Origin: Chitinophaga pendula
GTDB taxonomy: Bacteria; Bacteroidota; Bacteroidia; Chitinophagales; Chitinophagaceae
Reading direction: 5' to 3'
Assembly (NCBI RefSeq): GCF_020386615.1
Contig: NZ_CP077769.1
Location: 1,302,001 to 1,366,000 of the forward strand
DNA: 64,000 nt
Numbering within the stretch: position 1 is the stretch's first letter; each line of letters starts with the position of its first letter. Below are positions 1-8,751 of this stretch, piece after piece. The notes under the pieces were generated by a model. It was not told the DNA's origin. It was given only the letters and a program-made list of their open reading frames with translations, and ran no database searches. Made by a program: the position numbers and the translations under genes.

Positions 1-440
1 TTGTACAAGGAGGTTATGGACGGCCGGGATTGAATATGCTGGAGAACCAGTTCCGCGGGTATTATATGGGCGGTGTCCGGTTGAACTGGACGTTGTGGAA
101 CTGGCATTATGACCGGACGGAGCGGCAGATATTACGTTTACAGCAACAGAACATTTGGCACCAGGAAGAGACTTTTACGCTGAACACCCGCCTGCAGCTG
201 ACGCAGCAGGCGGCTGAGATCGGACAGTTGCAGGAGACGCTGGTGATGGACAAAGACATCATTGCCCTGCGCAGCCGGGTGAAAATGGCGGCAGCGGCGC
301 AGCTGGACAACGGCGTGATCACCGTACATGACTATCTCACCGACCTGAATGCGGAGATACAGGCGGGCATCACACAGCGTACACACGAGATACAGCTGGC
401 GCTGGCACATATCAACTATCAACTTACCAAAGGCAATTAA
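1..440 (+). CDS. TolC-type outer-membrane efflux protein, 3' part only
   Basis: The reading frame is open from base 3 and encodes the last 145 residues of a TolC/OEP family protein. The visible part has the GYGRPGLNML-type segment and a GG-x-x-L-x-W segment typical of Bacteroidota TolC proteins. A long Gln/Ala-rich alpha-helical stretch follows (about residues 45-140), matching the coiled-coil periplasmic tunnel. The stop lies 3 bases before the membrane fusion gene, so it heads or continues the same operon and should be the exit duct of this ABC exporter. The N-terminus and signal peptide lie outside the window. Family assignment is good; the exact substrate is unknown. Confidence 0.85.
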   Translation, partial: VQGGYGRPGLNMLENQFRGYYMGGVRLNWTLWNWHYDRTERQILRLQQQNIWHQEETFTLNTRLQLTQQAAEIGQLQETLVMDKDIIALRSRVKMAAAAQLDNGVITVHDYLTDLNAEIQAGITQRTHEIQLALAHINYQLTKGN

Positions 441-443
441 TGT

Positions 444-1373
444 ATGACAATGTATACTAACAAGCACAAGCCGGTAATACTAACGGCAACGGGCCTATTG
501 ATAGGTCTATTATTCAGTGCCTGTAATAATAACGGCGCTCACGCAGACGCCTATGGCAACTTCGAAGCAGTGGAGGTGATCGTAGGAGCGGAGGGCACGG
601 GCAAGCTGAAGCAGTTTGCTGTAGAGGAAGGCAAGCAGCTGGCTGCCGGCGAAGAGGTAGGTCGGATTGATGCTACACAGCTGTCGCTGAAAAAGGAACA
701 GTTGCGTGCTAACATACAGGCAGTACTCAGTAAACGTCCGGATGCGGAGCCACAGCTGCAGGTGATCCGGGAGCAGATTGTGACGCAGCGGCGGGAGCAG
801 CAGCGTATCAGCAACCTGGTGAAGCTGAGTGCGGCGACGACCAAACAGCTGGATGATATCAACGCGCAGATCGTATTGCTGGAGAAACAGTATGCCTCTT
901 TGCAGTCTCAGCTGCGTACACAGCTGATGGGATTGAGTGCGGAGACACATCCTTTGCAGGCGCAGATCGCCCAGCTGGATGATCAGCTGCAACAGTCGCG
1001 GGTGGTGAATCCGGTGAATGGTACGGTACTGACCCGGTATGCGGAGCAGGGGGAGATCGTGAGTTACGGGAAGGCGCTGTACAAGATTGCCGACTTGTCG
1101 TCGCTATTGCTGCGGGCCTACATAGGAGAAGAGCAGTTGGGCAGTGTGAAGATCGGGCAAACGGTGACGGTACGGACCGATCTGCCGGAAGGTAAATACA
1201 AGGAGTGGCCCGGTACGGTTACCTGGATATCTGCGGAAGCGGAGTTTACCCCGAAGGTGATACAGACGAAAGAGGAGCGTACCAACCTGGTATATGCGAT
1301 GAAGGTAAAAGTAAAAAACGACGGCAGCCTGAAACTAGGTATGCCCGGCGAAGTGATACTGCAAAAAAAGTAG
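444..1373 (+). CDS. HlyD/YbhG-like membrane fusion protein (lipoprotein)
   Basis: This 309-aa periplasmic adaptor links inner-membrane ABC permeases to the TolC-type channel. The N-terminus has a hydrophobic segment ending in a lipobox (LLFSAC, Cys27), so it is probably a lipoprotein. Residues about 40-65 look like the first half of a biotinyl-lipoyl domain. A Gln-rich coiled coil follows at about 70-180, then the second lipoyl half (NPVNGTVLTRYAEQGEIV) and a beta-barrel domain. An in-frame ATG two codons downstream is an alternative start. It sits between the TolC gene (3-base gap) and the ATPase genes (3-base gap), as in ybhGFSR-type operons. The drug class exported cannot be told from sequence. 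Confidence 0.88.
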   Translation: MTMYTNKHKPVILTATGLLIGLLFSACNNNGAHADAYGNFEAVEVIVGAEGTGKLKQFAVEEGKQLAAGEEVGRIDATQLSLKKEQLRANIQAVLSKRPDAEPQLQVIREQIVTQRREQQRISNLVKLSAATTKQLDDINAQIVLLEKQYASLQSQLRTQLMGLSAETHPLQAQIAQLDDQLQQSRVVNPVNGTVLTRYAEQGEIVSYGKALYKIADLSSLLLRAYIGEEQLGSVKIGQTVTVRTDLPEGKYKEWPGTVTWISAEAEFTPKVIQTKEERTNLVYAMKVKVKNDGSLKLGMPGEVILQKK

Positions 1374-1376
1374 CTT

Positions 1377-2297
1377 ATGGCATCACCGATCATAGTGCAA
1401 GGCATACATAAAACTTTCGGAGCGGTGAAGGCGCTGCATGATATTTCTTTCGAGGTGGGCAGCGGTGAACTGTTCGGATTGATAGGCCCTGACGGGGCTG
1501 GTAAATCTACGCTGTTCCGTATTCTCACCACCCTATTAATAGCCGATGAAGGAAAGGCCCAGGTAGCGGGATATGAGGTGGTGAAGGATTATAAGGCGAT
1601 CCGGCGGCAGGTGGGGTATATGCCCGGTCGTTTCTCGTTGTACCAGGATCTGACGGTAGAAGAAAACCTGCAGTTCTTTGCCGCTATCTTCAACACCTCC
1701 ATAGCGGAGAACTATGCGCTGGTACGTGACATTTATGAGCAGATCGCGCCCTTTAAGGACCGGCCTGCGGGGAAATTGTCCGGTGGTATGAAACAGAAGC
1801 TGGCTTTGTGTTGTGCGCTGATACATAAACCTGCGGTATTATTCCTGGATGAGCCTACGACAGGTGTAGACCCGGTATCGCGTAAAGAGTTCTGGGAAAT
1901 GTTGCAGCGGCTGAAAGAGAAAGGTATCCCCATGCTGGTGTCTACTCCCTATATGGATGAGGCGGTGCTGTGTGACCGGATTGCCTTGATGCAGAAAGGC
2001 GTATTGCTGGGTATTGATACCCCGGAAAATATTATCCGGCAGTTTGACAAACCGATCTGGGCGGTGCGTGCGGACAATATGTATCAGCTGATACAGGATA
2101 TCCGGCAGTTTGACCAGACGGCCAGCTGTTATGCTTTCGGGGAGTACCTGCATGTGACTTTGCAGGGCGGTGAGCAGGACCTGCCTCCTTTACGGCAGTA
2201 CCTGCATGGGCGGCATCATGAAGGCCTGGTGCTCTCGGCGATCAGTGCCGGTATAGAAGATTGTTTTATATCACTCATGGAGGCGACTGTAGGATAA
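1377..2297 (+). CDS. ABC transporter ATP-binding protein (YbhF N-half-like)
   Basis: This 306-aa ATPase powers the export operon. It has Walker A (GPDGAGKST, residues 37-45, with Asp where Asn is usual), an intact signature (LSGGMKQ from residue 134) and Walker B with catalytic Glu (FLDEP, D158/E159). About 80 residues follow the ATPase core, like the C-terminal extension of DrrA/YbhF-type drug-export ATPases. In Escherichia coli YbhF carries two ATPase domains in one chain; here they are two genes, this one resembling the first half. It follows the fusion protein gene by 3 bases. It probably pairs with the next gene as a heterodimer, an inference from order and copy number. Confidence 0.9.
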   Translation: MASPIIVQGIHKTFGAVKALHDISFEVGSGELFGLIGPDGAGKSTLFRILTTLLIADEGKAQVAGYEVVKDYKAIRRQVGYMPGRFSLYQDLTVEENLQFFAAIFNTSIAENYALVRDIYEQIAPFKDRPAGKLSGGMKQKLALCCALIHKPAVLFLDEPTTGVDPVSRKEFWEMLQRLKEKGIPMLVSTPYMDEAVLCDRIALMQKGVLLGIDTPENIIRQFDKPIWAVRADNMYQLIQDIRQFDQTASCYAFGEYLHVTLQGGEQDLPPLRQYLHGRHHEGLVLSAISAGIEDCFISLMEATVG

Positions 2298-2321
2298 GGC
2301 AGTGGCGACAACAACAGGTGT

Positions 2322-3044
2322 ATGAAGGTAATAGAGACAAAAGCGCTCACCCGTAAGTTCGGCGATTTTATTGCGACGAATGCTATCACGTTCGAGGTGG
2401 AGCAGGGGGAGATATTCGGGTTCCTGGGAGCTAATGGCGCCGGCAAAACGACCGCGATGCGTATGTTGTGCGGTCTGCTGCGTCCTTCTTCCGGGGAGGC
2501 GAAGGTAGCGGGATATGATGTGTATACGCAGACGGAGCGGATCAAACGGAACATTGGCTACATGAGTCAGAAGTTCTCGCTGTACGAGGACCTGACGGTG
2601 AAGGAGAACATCCGTTTCTATGGTGGTATTTACGGGCTCCGTAATACCGCCATCCGGGAAAAGACGGCTTCTTTGCTGGGCAAGCTGCAGCTGGAAAAAG
2701 AGGCTGATCAGCTGGTGAGTGCGTTGCCATTGGGCTGGAAGCAGAAGTTATCATTTTCCATCGCGATACTGCATGATCCATCCATTGTATTCCTGGATGA
2801 GCCTACGGGAGGGGTAGATCCTATTACCCGGCGGCAGTTCTGGGACCTGATCTATGAGGCGGCGCATCAGGGCGTGACGGTATTTGTAACGACCCATTAT
2901 ATGGATGAAGCGGAATATTGCGACCGGGTCTCTATCATGGTAGACGGCCGCATACAGGCGCTGGACACCCCGCGGCGGCTGAAAGAACATTACCAGGCAG
3001 ACAGTATGAATGAGGTGTTCCTGCAACTGGCGAGGGGAAAATAG
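2322..3044 (+). CDS. ABC transporter ATP-binding protein (YbhF C-half-like)
   Basis: This 240-aa ATPase is the second nucleotide-binding subunit of the exporter. Walker A is GANGAGKTT (36-44) and Walker B is FLDEPTGGVD. The signature motif is replaced by LPLGWKQK, a change known from the second ATPase domain of YbhF-type proteins. In a heterodimer one of the two composite ATP sites may therefore be less active; that is inference. It lacks the C-terminal extension of the upstream ATPase. The gene lies 24 bases after the first ATPase gene and 32 bases before the first permease gene, so all are probably one transcript. Confidence 0.9.
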   Translation: MKVIETKALTRKFGDFIATNAITFEVEQGEIFGFLGANGAGKTTAMRMLCGLLRPSSGEAKVAGYDVYTQTERIKRNIGYMSQKFSLYEDLTVKENIRFYGGIYGLRNTAIREKTASLLGKLQLEKEADQLVSALPLGWKQKLSFSIAILHDPSIVFLDEPTGGVDPITRRQFWDLIYEAAHQGVTVFVTTHYMDEAEYCDRVSIMVDGRIQALDTPRRLKEHYQADSMNEVFLQLARGK

Positions 3045-3076
3045 GCAGTGCCGATCTATACTTTTAAACAAGCGTC

Positions 3077-4183
3077 ATGTATCAGTTTTTTGTATTTGCC
3101 CGTAAGGAGTGCTATCATATTTTCCGCGACCGGCGTACGCTGCTCATTCTTTTCGGGATGCCGGTAGTGCAGATCATTCTGTTTGGTTTTGCGATCACCA
3201 ACGAGATCAAACACGCCAAGATCGCGGTGCTGGACCAGGCGAACGATCATTACAGTCAGCAGCTGACGGCGCGGCTCCAGGCTTCCGGTTACTTTGACGT
3301 GGTGCAGCGACTACGTGGGCAGCAGGCGATCACACCTGCGTTCCGGGAGGGAGACATCAAAATGACGGTCGTGATACCACCTGGTTTTACACAGGATTTT
3401 TTCCATAAGAAGGAGGCCCAGGTGCAGTTGCTGGCAGACGCGAGCGATCCTAATACCGCGACTACGCTGGTCAACTATGCGACGGTGATCATCACTGGGT
3501 ATCAGCAGGAGCTGAGTGGACAGCAAGCATTGCCGCTCACGATCCATACGTTGGTACGGATGGCGTACAATCCTTCGCTGAAGAGCGTATTTCTGTTCGT
3601 ACCCGGTGTGATGACACTGATCCTGTTGCTGGTATCGGCTATGATGACCAGTATCACCATTGCCAGAGAGAAGGAGTTAGGTACCATGGAGATATTACTG
3701 GTATCGCCCTTGCCGCCGGCATTGATCATCGTGGGGAAGGTGGTGCCCTACATCCTGTTGTCTTTTATCAATGCGCTGGTGATATTGGGATTGGGGGTGA
3801 CGATGTTTGGCATGCCGGTGAAAGGCAGCCTGGTATTGTTGCTGTTGGAATGTGTATTGTTTGTACTTACTTCTTTGTCGCTGGGTATCCTGATATCTAC
3901 GGTTACGGCTACCCAGCAGGCAGCTATGATGGCATCTATGATGGGGCTGCTGATGCCTACGGTGATGCTTTCCGGCTTTGTATTTCCCATAGAGAGCATG
4001 CCGAAGCCTTTACAGATCATTTCAAATGTGATGCCGGCCCGTTGGTTTATTTCCATACTGAAGGATATTATGCTGAAAGGATCGGGGCTGAAGGACATCT
4101 GGGTACAGACGGTGATCCTGTTTGGGATGACGTTGTTCTTTATCGGGCTGAGTATCCGCAAATTTAAAATCCGGTTGAGCTAA
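3077..4183 (+). CDS. ABC-2 type permease (YbhS/YbhR-like), first copy
   Basis: This 368-aa inner-membrane permease has the ABC2_membrane_3 layout. One N-terminal membrane helix (about residues 20-42) is followed by a large periplasmic domain (about 43-170) and then five or six hydrophobic segments in the C-terminal half. The REKELGTMEILLVSPL segment after the second helix is the typical cytoplasmic coupling element of these permeases. It should form the transport path with the next gene product. The stop codon overlaps the start of that gene (TAATG at 4182-4186), suggesting translational coupling and equal amounts. Assignment is strong at family level; substrate is unknown. Confidence 0.9.
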   Translation: MYQFFVFARKECYHIFRDRRTLLILFGMPVVQIILFGFAITNEIKHAKIAVLDQANDHYSQQLTARLQASGYFDVVQRLRGQQAITPAFREGDIKMTVVIPPGFTQDFFHKKEAQVQLLADASDPNTATTLVNYATVIITGYQQELSGQQALPLTIHTLVRMAYNPSLKSVFLFVPGVMTLILLLVSAMMTSITIAREKELGTMEILLVSPLPPALIIVGKVVPYILLSFINALVILGLGVTMFGMPVKGSLVLLLLECVLFVLTSLSLGILISTVTATQQAAMMASMMGLLMPTVMLSGFVFPIESMPKPLQIISNVMPARWFISILKDIMLKGSGLKDIWVQTVILFGMTLFFIGLSIRKFKIRLS

Positions 4184-5304
4184 TGCGTACTATACGATTC
4201 ATTTTACAGAAGGAGTTCCTGCAGATATTCCGTAACAAGGCGATGTTACGTATCATATTGATCGTACCTATTGTGCAGTTGCTGGTGTTATCGAATGCGG
4301 CAAACTATGAGGTCCGCAATATGGCGCTGGACGTGGTGGACCATGACCAGTCGTCCTGGTCCCGGCAGCTGGTACAAAAGCTGCTGGCATCCGGTTATTT
4401 CCATCTGCACCGGCAGACGTTCGACGCGGGGGAGGCTTATGCTGATCTGCGGCAGGACAAGGCGGATGTGGTCTTCAATATTGCGGCGGGGTTCGAGCGT
4501 AAGCTGGTGCGGGAGGATGAAGTGAGTATACAGTTGCTGGTGAATGCGATCAACGGCAGCAAGGCCGGACTGGCGAACGGCTATGCCAGCAGTATCATTA
4601 ATGATTTTAACCGCAGGATACGGCTGGAATGGCTGGCGCTGGACAAGCGGCAGGGGCCTCCCGTGATGGCCGTTGCAGCCTCCAACTGGTTCAATGTACG
4701 GCTAGATTACAAGGCCTTTATGGTACCTGGCATATTGGTGGTGCTGGTGACGATGATCGGGGCTTTTTTGTCCGGGATGAATATTGTAAAGGAAAAGGAG
4801 ATTGGTACGATAGAGCAGTTAAATGTGACACCTATACGCAAGCATCACTTTATACTCGGTAAGCTGCTGCCTTTCTGGATCATTGCGCTTTTTGAGCTGG
4901 CGGTGGGGCTGATCATCGGTAAGCTGGTCTTTCACCTGCATATTGCCGGGAGTATGCTGTTGATATTTGCTTTTGCAGCGATCTATATGTGGGTGATGCT
5001 GGGGATGGGGCTGTTTATCTCTACGATCACGGACACGCAGCAGCAGGCGATGTTCATTGCCTGGTTCTTTATCATCATTTTTATGCTGATGAGCGGGCTG
5101 TTTACGCCTATAGAGAGTATGCCTGCCTGGGCACAGGCGATCACCAAGGCGAACCCTATTGCTTATTTCGTAAAGGTGATACGGATGGTGATGTTGAAGG
5201 GGAGTGGCTGGCGGGATATCCAGTACTACTGTTATATCATGGTGTTGCTGGCGGTGGTGATGAACGGAATTGCCATTCTGAATTATCGTAAGACAAGCGG
5301 ATAA
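4183..5304 (+). CDS. ABC-2 type permease (YbhS/YbhR-like), second copy
   Basis: This 373-aa protein is a paralogue of the preceding permease. It has the same plan: an N-terminal helix, a periplasmic domain to about residue 180, then a C-terminal membrane domain. The coupling segment KEKEIGTIEQLNVTPI matches the REKELGTMEILLVSP segment of its neighbour. It begins inside the stop region of the first permease gene and is the last gene of the operon. A G+C-rich terminator hairpin follows 70 bases downstream. With the TolC, fusion protein and ATPase genes this gives a complete tripartite exporter. Confidence 0.9.
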   Translation: MRTIRFILQKEFLQIFRNKAMLRIILIVPIVQLLVLSNAANYEVRNMALDVVDHDQSSWSRQLVQKLLASGYFHLHRQTFDAGEAYADLRQDKADVVFNIAAGFERKLVREDEVSIQLLVNAINGSKAGLANGYASSIINDFNRRIRLEWLALDKRQGPPVMAVAASNWFNVRLDYKAFMVPGILVVLVTMIGAFLSGMNIVKEKEIGTIEQLNVTPIRKHHFILGKLLPFWIIALFELAVGLIIGKLVFHLHIAGSMLLIFAFAAIYMWVMLGMGLFISTITDTQQQAMFIAWFFIIIFMLMSGLFTPIESMPAWAQAITKANPIAYFVKVIRMVMLKGSGWRDIQYYCYIMVLLAVVMNGIAILNYRKTSG

Positions 5305-5374
5305 ATGCTGTAGGAGCCAGGAGGCAGTTACTGCCTCTTAGTTACTAACAGTGTAACAGTTGTAGGTAAAAGTA

Positions 5375-5405
5375 GGCCGGGGTATTCTTGCCCCGGCCCT
5401 TTTTA
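5375..5405. terminator. Intrinsic terminator between convergent genes
   Basis: The arms GGCCGGGG (5375-5382) and CCCCGGCC (5391-5398) form a perfect 8-bp stem with an 8-base loop, followed by a short T-run. It lies between the efflux operon (plus strand) and the MocR-type gene (minus strand), so it could end transcription from one or both sides. Confidence 0.8.
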
Positions 5406-5418
5406 TGCGTTGCGGGGA

Positions 5419-6888
5419 TCAGTTGTTGCGTTGTGCCAGTTTGCCGGCCAGTTTCCCCAATGTCTTAAGGGCGTCATCTACCTGTTTACTCCAGGGATGT
5501 CCATAGGATACCCGCAGGCAGTTGTTATAGCGGTCCTGCAAGGAGAACAGTCTGCCTGGTGCGAAGGCGATCTTATGTTTGAGTGCCATTTCCAGCAGCT
5601 CATAGGTATTGACATGTTGTGGTAGTGCGAGCCAGAGTACGAAGCCACCCTGTGGGCGGTTGACGCGGGTATCTTCCGGGAAGTATTCGCCGATCGCCTG
5701 TACATAGCGCAGGTATTGTGTGTGCAGGGCGGTGCGTAGCTGGCGGAGGTGGTGTTCGTAGCGGCCATTCTCCAGGAAGTGACCGATGGCAGCATGAGGC
5801 AGGGAAGAGCAGGAGATGGCATGTACGATCTTCTGCCGCATTACTTTGTCTTTATACCGGCCGGGGATGGTCCAGCCTACGCGATAGCCCGGTGCCAGTG
5901 ATTTGGAGAAGGAGTTGCAGAGCAGTACATAGCCCTGTTTGTCGAATGTCTTACACAAGGCAGGGCGTTGTTTGCCGAAATACATATCACCATATATATC
6001 GTCTTCTATCAGTGGTATTTCATGTTTTTCGAGTATGCGTACCAGTTCTTGTTTGTTACGATCCGGCATGCAGGCGCCCAGTGGATTATTGAAATTGGTG
6101 ACGAAGAGGCAAGCTTTGATTTTGTGGCGGGGGATGGCGGTATCCAGATATTGGAGGTCGACGCCGGTAACGGGATGGGTGGGTACTTCGAGTACTTTGA
6201 GGCCCAGGCTTTCTGCCAGCTGGAGGGTGCCGTAATAGGCAGGGCTTTCCAGGGCGATGGTATCGCCGGGGCGGGTAGTAGCGCCCAGGCATAAGGTGAG
6301 GGCGTCGGAGCAGCCGTTGGTGGTGACTATATCGTCTTCCGTGACGGTACCACCCCAGAGCATGGAGATGCGGGCGATCTGCCGGCGGAGGAGGAGGTTG
6401 CCCTGTACCGGATCATAACCGACGCCGTTTGCCGGCATGCTGCGCATGGCCTGGATAACAGCCTTGCTGATCTTGGCCGACGGCAGCATAGCGACGGGAG
6501 GTACTGCCATGGCTAAGTTGAGTACGTCGGGGGCAGTGATCTGCTGGATCACCTTATTCATCATTTCATCGACGGTAACCTCTGTGGCTTTTTTGACCGG
6601 TTCGCAGGCGATGGGTATCGGTGGCGGCAGGCGGCGTGTGCAGAATTTGACATAGTAGCCGGACTTGGGCCTCGATTCTATCAGCCCTTTGCCTTCGAGG
6701 TGATAGTATGCCTGGAAGGCGGTGCTGAGGCTGACGCCCTGTTCTTTGCTAACGGTGCGTACGGAAGGGAGCTTGTCCCCGAATTTCAGCACCTCTTTAT
6801 CTATCATTTGTGCGATCTGGTCAGCTATCTGCAGATATAAATGATCGGCGGTCTTTAGCATGCGGTCTGTTTGAACTGATATGGTCAA
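5419..6888 (-). CDS. MocR/PdxR-type regulator: GntR HTH fused to aminotransferase-like domain
   Basis: This 489-aa protein has an N-terminal GntR-type winged helix (about residues 14-82; the SVRTVSKEQGVS segment fits the recognition region). A fold-type I PLP aminotransferase-like domain spans about 115-480. The PLP lysine is visible in SFSKSLAPGYRVGW (K329), and NFNNPLGACMP and EDDIYGD match the cofactor pocket. MocR proteins are transcription regulators that sense PLP or amino compounds rather than true aminotransferases. No target gene is obvious: the gene upstream in its own direction (SDR) ends in a strong terminator, so this one probably has its own promoter. Identity as PdxR itself is not shown, as no PLP-synthesis genes are adjacent. 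Confidence 0.88.
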   Translation of the reverse strand: MTISVQTDRMLKTADHLYLQIADQIAQMIDKEVLKFGDKLPSVRTVSKEQGVSLSTAFQAYYHLEGKGLIESRPKSGYYVKFCTRRLPPPIPIACEPVKKATEVTVDEMMNKVIQQITAPDVLNLAMAVPPVAMLPSAKISKAVIQAMRSMPANGVGYDPVQGNLLLRRQIARISMLWGGTVTEDDIVTTNGCSDALTLCLGATTRPGDTIALESPAYYGTLQLAESLGLKVLEVPTHPVTGVDLQYLDTAIPRHKIKACLFVTNFNNPLGACMPDRNKQELVRILEKHEIPLIEDDIYGDMYFGKQRPALCKTFDKQGYVLLCNSFSKSLAPGYRVGWTIPGRYKDKVMRQKIVHAISCSSLPHAAIGHFLENGRYEHHLRQLRTALHTQYLRYVQAIGEYFPEDTRVNRPQGGFVLWLALPQHVNTYELLEMALKHKIAFAPGRLFSLQDRYNNCLRVSYGHPWSKQVDDALKTLGKLAGKLAQRNN

Positions 6889-6947
6889 AATTACGAAAGT
6901 AGGAACTGTTTTTTATCAAAAAAATCCGCAGCTGCAGGGAGGTGGGG

Positions 6948-6987
6948 AATGCAAAAGGGTAAAGCGAGCGCTTTACCCTTTTGCATT
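6948..6987 (-). terminator. Long perfect hairpin after the SDR gene
   Basis: The arms 6948-6965 and 6970-6987 are perfectly complementary over 18 bp with a 4-base loop (GAGC). The centre reads GGGTAAAGCG/CGCTTTACCC. It lies 31 bases past the SDR stop and before the MocR start, where the SDR transcript should end. The A/T-rich outer arms supply a U-rich tail on either strand. Confidence 0.75.
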
Positions 6988-7018
6988 ATACCTAGATGAA
7001 GTAGTGGGCAATATGGTG

Positions 7019-7774
7019 TTATCTGGTGGTATAGCCCCCGTTTGCGAAGATGGTTTGTCCGGTGATCCACCAACCATCTGTCACTAAAAATTCCACCAGG
7101 GGGGCGATGTCCCTGATATTGGTAAGGCCTCCCAGTGCTGCTGCAGACTTGTGGTAGGCGACGGCATCGTCGGTTTCCTGGCCATAGAAGAATGGGGTAT
7201 CCATGGGGCCGGGGGCTACGGCGGTCACGGAGATATGGCGGCCGCCAAACTCTTTGGAAGCTGCCCTGGTAAAATGTTCTACCGGTGCTTTTAAGCCTCC
7301 GTAAGTGGAATACAGACCGGTATAGGCTGCGAGCAGCGAGGTGACGATGGTGCAGATCCTGCCATGGTCGTTGAGCTTTTTGCCTGCTTCCTGGATGAAG
7401 AAGTAGGCTACTTTGGCGTTGATATCGCTCATGCTGTCGTATTCTGCTTCGGTAGTGTCCAGGAAAGGTTTCTTCAGCACTTTGCCTACGGTATTAATGG
7501 CGATGTCGATGCCTCCGAATGTTGCTATGCCTGCATCAAAGAGGGCACTTATATTTTTCACGTCCGTGAGGTCGCTTTGTACGAGGACAGCATCGGCGCC
7601 GGCCTGTTGTACAGCGGCCAATGTTTTTTCTGCGTCGGATTGCGTGCTTTTGCTATTGTAGTGGATGACTAATTTAGCACCTTTAGCAGCGAAGTTGCGG
7701 CTGAGTAAGCCACCGAGATTTTTCGCGCCCCCGGCTATGAGTATTACTTTTCCTTTTACATCGTTACTTGTCAT
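7019..7774 (-). CDS. SDR-family NAD(P)-dependent oxidoreductase
   Basis: This 251-aa cytoplasmic enzyme has the classic short-chain dehydrogenase plan. The cofactor-binding loop is GGAKNLGGLL (about residues 15-24). The NNAG-like segment is degenerate (NTVGKV), and the catalytic Ser and YxxxK motifs are in the TSLLAAY and YGGLK region (about 145-167). The PGPMDTPF segment after the active site also fits. The replaced NNAG motif is common in divergent SDRs. It lies 73 bases downstream of an AraC-type regulator on the same strand, which probably controls it. The substrate cannot be read from sequence. Confidence 0.88.
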   Translation of the reverse strand: MTSNDVKGKVILIAGGAKNLGGLLSRNFAAKGAKLVIHYNSKSTQSDAEKTLAAVQQAGADAVLVQSDLTDVKNISALFDAGIATFGGIDIAINTVGKVLKKPFLDTTEAEYDSMSDINAKVAYFFIQEAGKKLNDHGRICTIVTSLLAAYTGLYSTYGGLKAPVEHFTRAASKEFGGRHISVTAVAPGPMDTPFFYGQETDDAVAYHKSAAALGGLTNIRDIAPLVEFLVTDGWWITGQTIFANGGYTTR

Positions 7775-7847
7775 AATGGTGTTCGTTTTAATTATGACAA
7801 AGGTCTGTTAGGCAGGCAGGGTGATTATGGTGAACTTTTCGGAAATT

Positions 7848-8237
7848 TTACCCCACGGTTTTGTTGCGGATCGCAGCTCTGAATTGACCAGGAGTGGTGC
7901 CGGTCCACTTTTTAAAGAACTTGGAGAAATTAGAAGGGTCGTAGGTAAGTGTGAGTGCGATGTGGGCAATGGAGAGTTGGGGGTCGGTCAGCAAGGCTTT
8001 TGCTTTGTCAATGATCTTTGCATCATAAAAATAGCAGGGATGGTGTCCTTTTTCTTTTTGAACGGTATCGGTCAGGTGTTTGTGGGAAACGGCGAGTTCG
8101 CGGGCTATTTGATTCAATTCCATAAATTCCGGTGTATGGCCGTTCAGCACAGCTTCGATATGTTGATCCAAGAAATCAAGATACTGTTGGGTGATCTCTG
8201 TACTTCTTTTTTTCAAGGTGTGTTCACTGTTTGACAT
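7848..8237 (-). CDS. Short AraC-family transcription regulator
   Basis: This 129-aa protein consists almost only of an AraC/XylS double helix-turn-helix (about residues 30-125). The second HTH has the family signature (IAHIALTLTYDPSNFSKFFKKWTGTTPGQFR). A leading segment of about 25 residues has no sensor domain, so control may rest on expression level or a partner. It is transcribed toward the SDR gene and is its likely regulator, an inference from position. Confidence 0.88.
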   Translation of the reverse strand: MSNSEHTLKKRSTEITQQYLDFLDQHIEAVLNGHTPEFMELNQIARELAVSHKHLTDTVQKEKGHHPCYFYDAKIIDKAKALLTDPQLSIAHIALTLTYDPSNFSKFFKKWTGTTPGQFRAAIRNKTVG

Positions 8238-8609
8238 CGGTACAAAACTTAGGATGACACCTAAAGGTCGGTTTTTATATATAAACGCTGCGGTGAACTT
8301 TTCGGGAGTTAGATAATTATGGCGATTATAGGCTGCTGTTTACGGCTTTTACTAATTTTTTTATAAAAAGGACATTTTTTAGCGAGGGCAGCATTATGTT
8401 GCTGTAAATGCCGGATGGCAGGTGAATACGGCAGGGGCGTGGGTTTATACATCATGGGTGTGGAAAAAAGCATGGAGGTGGGAGGGCTTGCCTGCTCTAT
8501 GATTTCAGCTAAGGGTGGATTTTTTGCGGCAAGAATATCGGAATTAAAAAAATGATTTCCTTATCTTCAGCGAGTTATAACATTGTTTTAATCCAAAAAA
8601 CCCAAAACC
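8238..8609. other. Intergenic region upstream of the peptide gene
   Basis: This stretch separates the leftward AraC-type gene from the rightward peptide gene, so promoters for both should lie here. A TATCTTCA element at 8562-8569 resembles the Bacteroidota -7 box in six of eight positions, but no TTTG sits at the matching distance, so the promoter is not assigned. A 33-codon open frame at 8454-8555 shows no family features. Nothing else is recognisable. Confidence 0.5.
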
Positions 8610-8741
8610 ATGAACTCTCAAAATGAAAAAGGCATGTTTGCCAAACTTTCCGATCTGACTACATTCTCAGAAAATGAACTGCTGAGAGGTTGCTGTACTC
8701 AGGGCTGTTGCGGTGTAAGCCAAAACGAGATCCTGGGTTAA
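8610..8741 (+). CDS. Cysteine-rich small peptide, candidate RiPP precursor
   Basis: The gene starts at ATG 8610 and encodes 43 residues. The first 27 look like a leader: MNSQNEKGMFAKLSDLTTF, then SENELLRG. The C-terminal 16 residues, CCTQGCCGVSQNEILG, hold four cysteines in two adjacent pairs plus one Thr and one Ser. The FSENELLRG stretch resembles the LSxxELxxxxGG leader end common in Bacteroidota natural-product precursors, though it has one Gly. An intrinsic terminator follows 10 bases later, then seven rightward genes including glycosyltransferases and a carbamoyltransferase. The reading is a precursor peptide made in excess over its enzymes. No lanthionine synthetase, radical SAM or YcaO gene is visible, so the modification class is open. 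Confidence 0.72.
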   Translation: MNSQNEKGMFAKLSDLTTFSENELLRGCCTQGCCGVSQNEILG

Positions 8742-8751
8742 GCCCATTATG

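Noticed and set aside
8454..8555. 33-codon frame upstream of the peptide gene (contains EVGGLACSMIS)
   Set aside because: No leader-like or Cys-rich core pattern and no downstream context; one such frame is expected by chance in this spacing.
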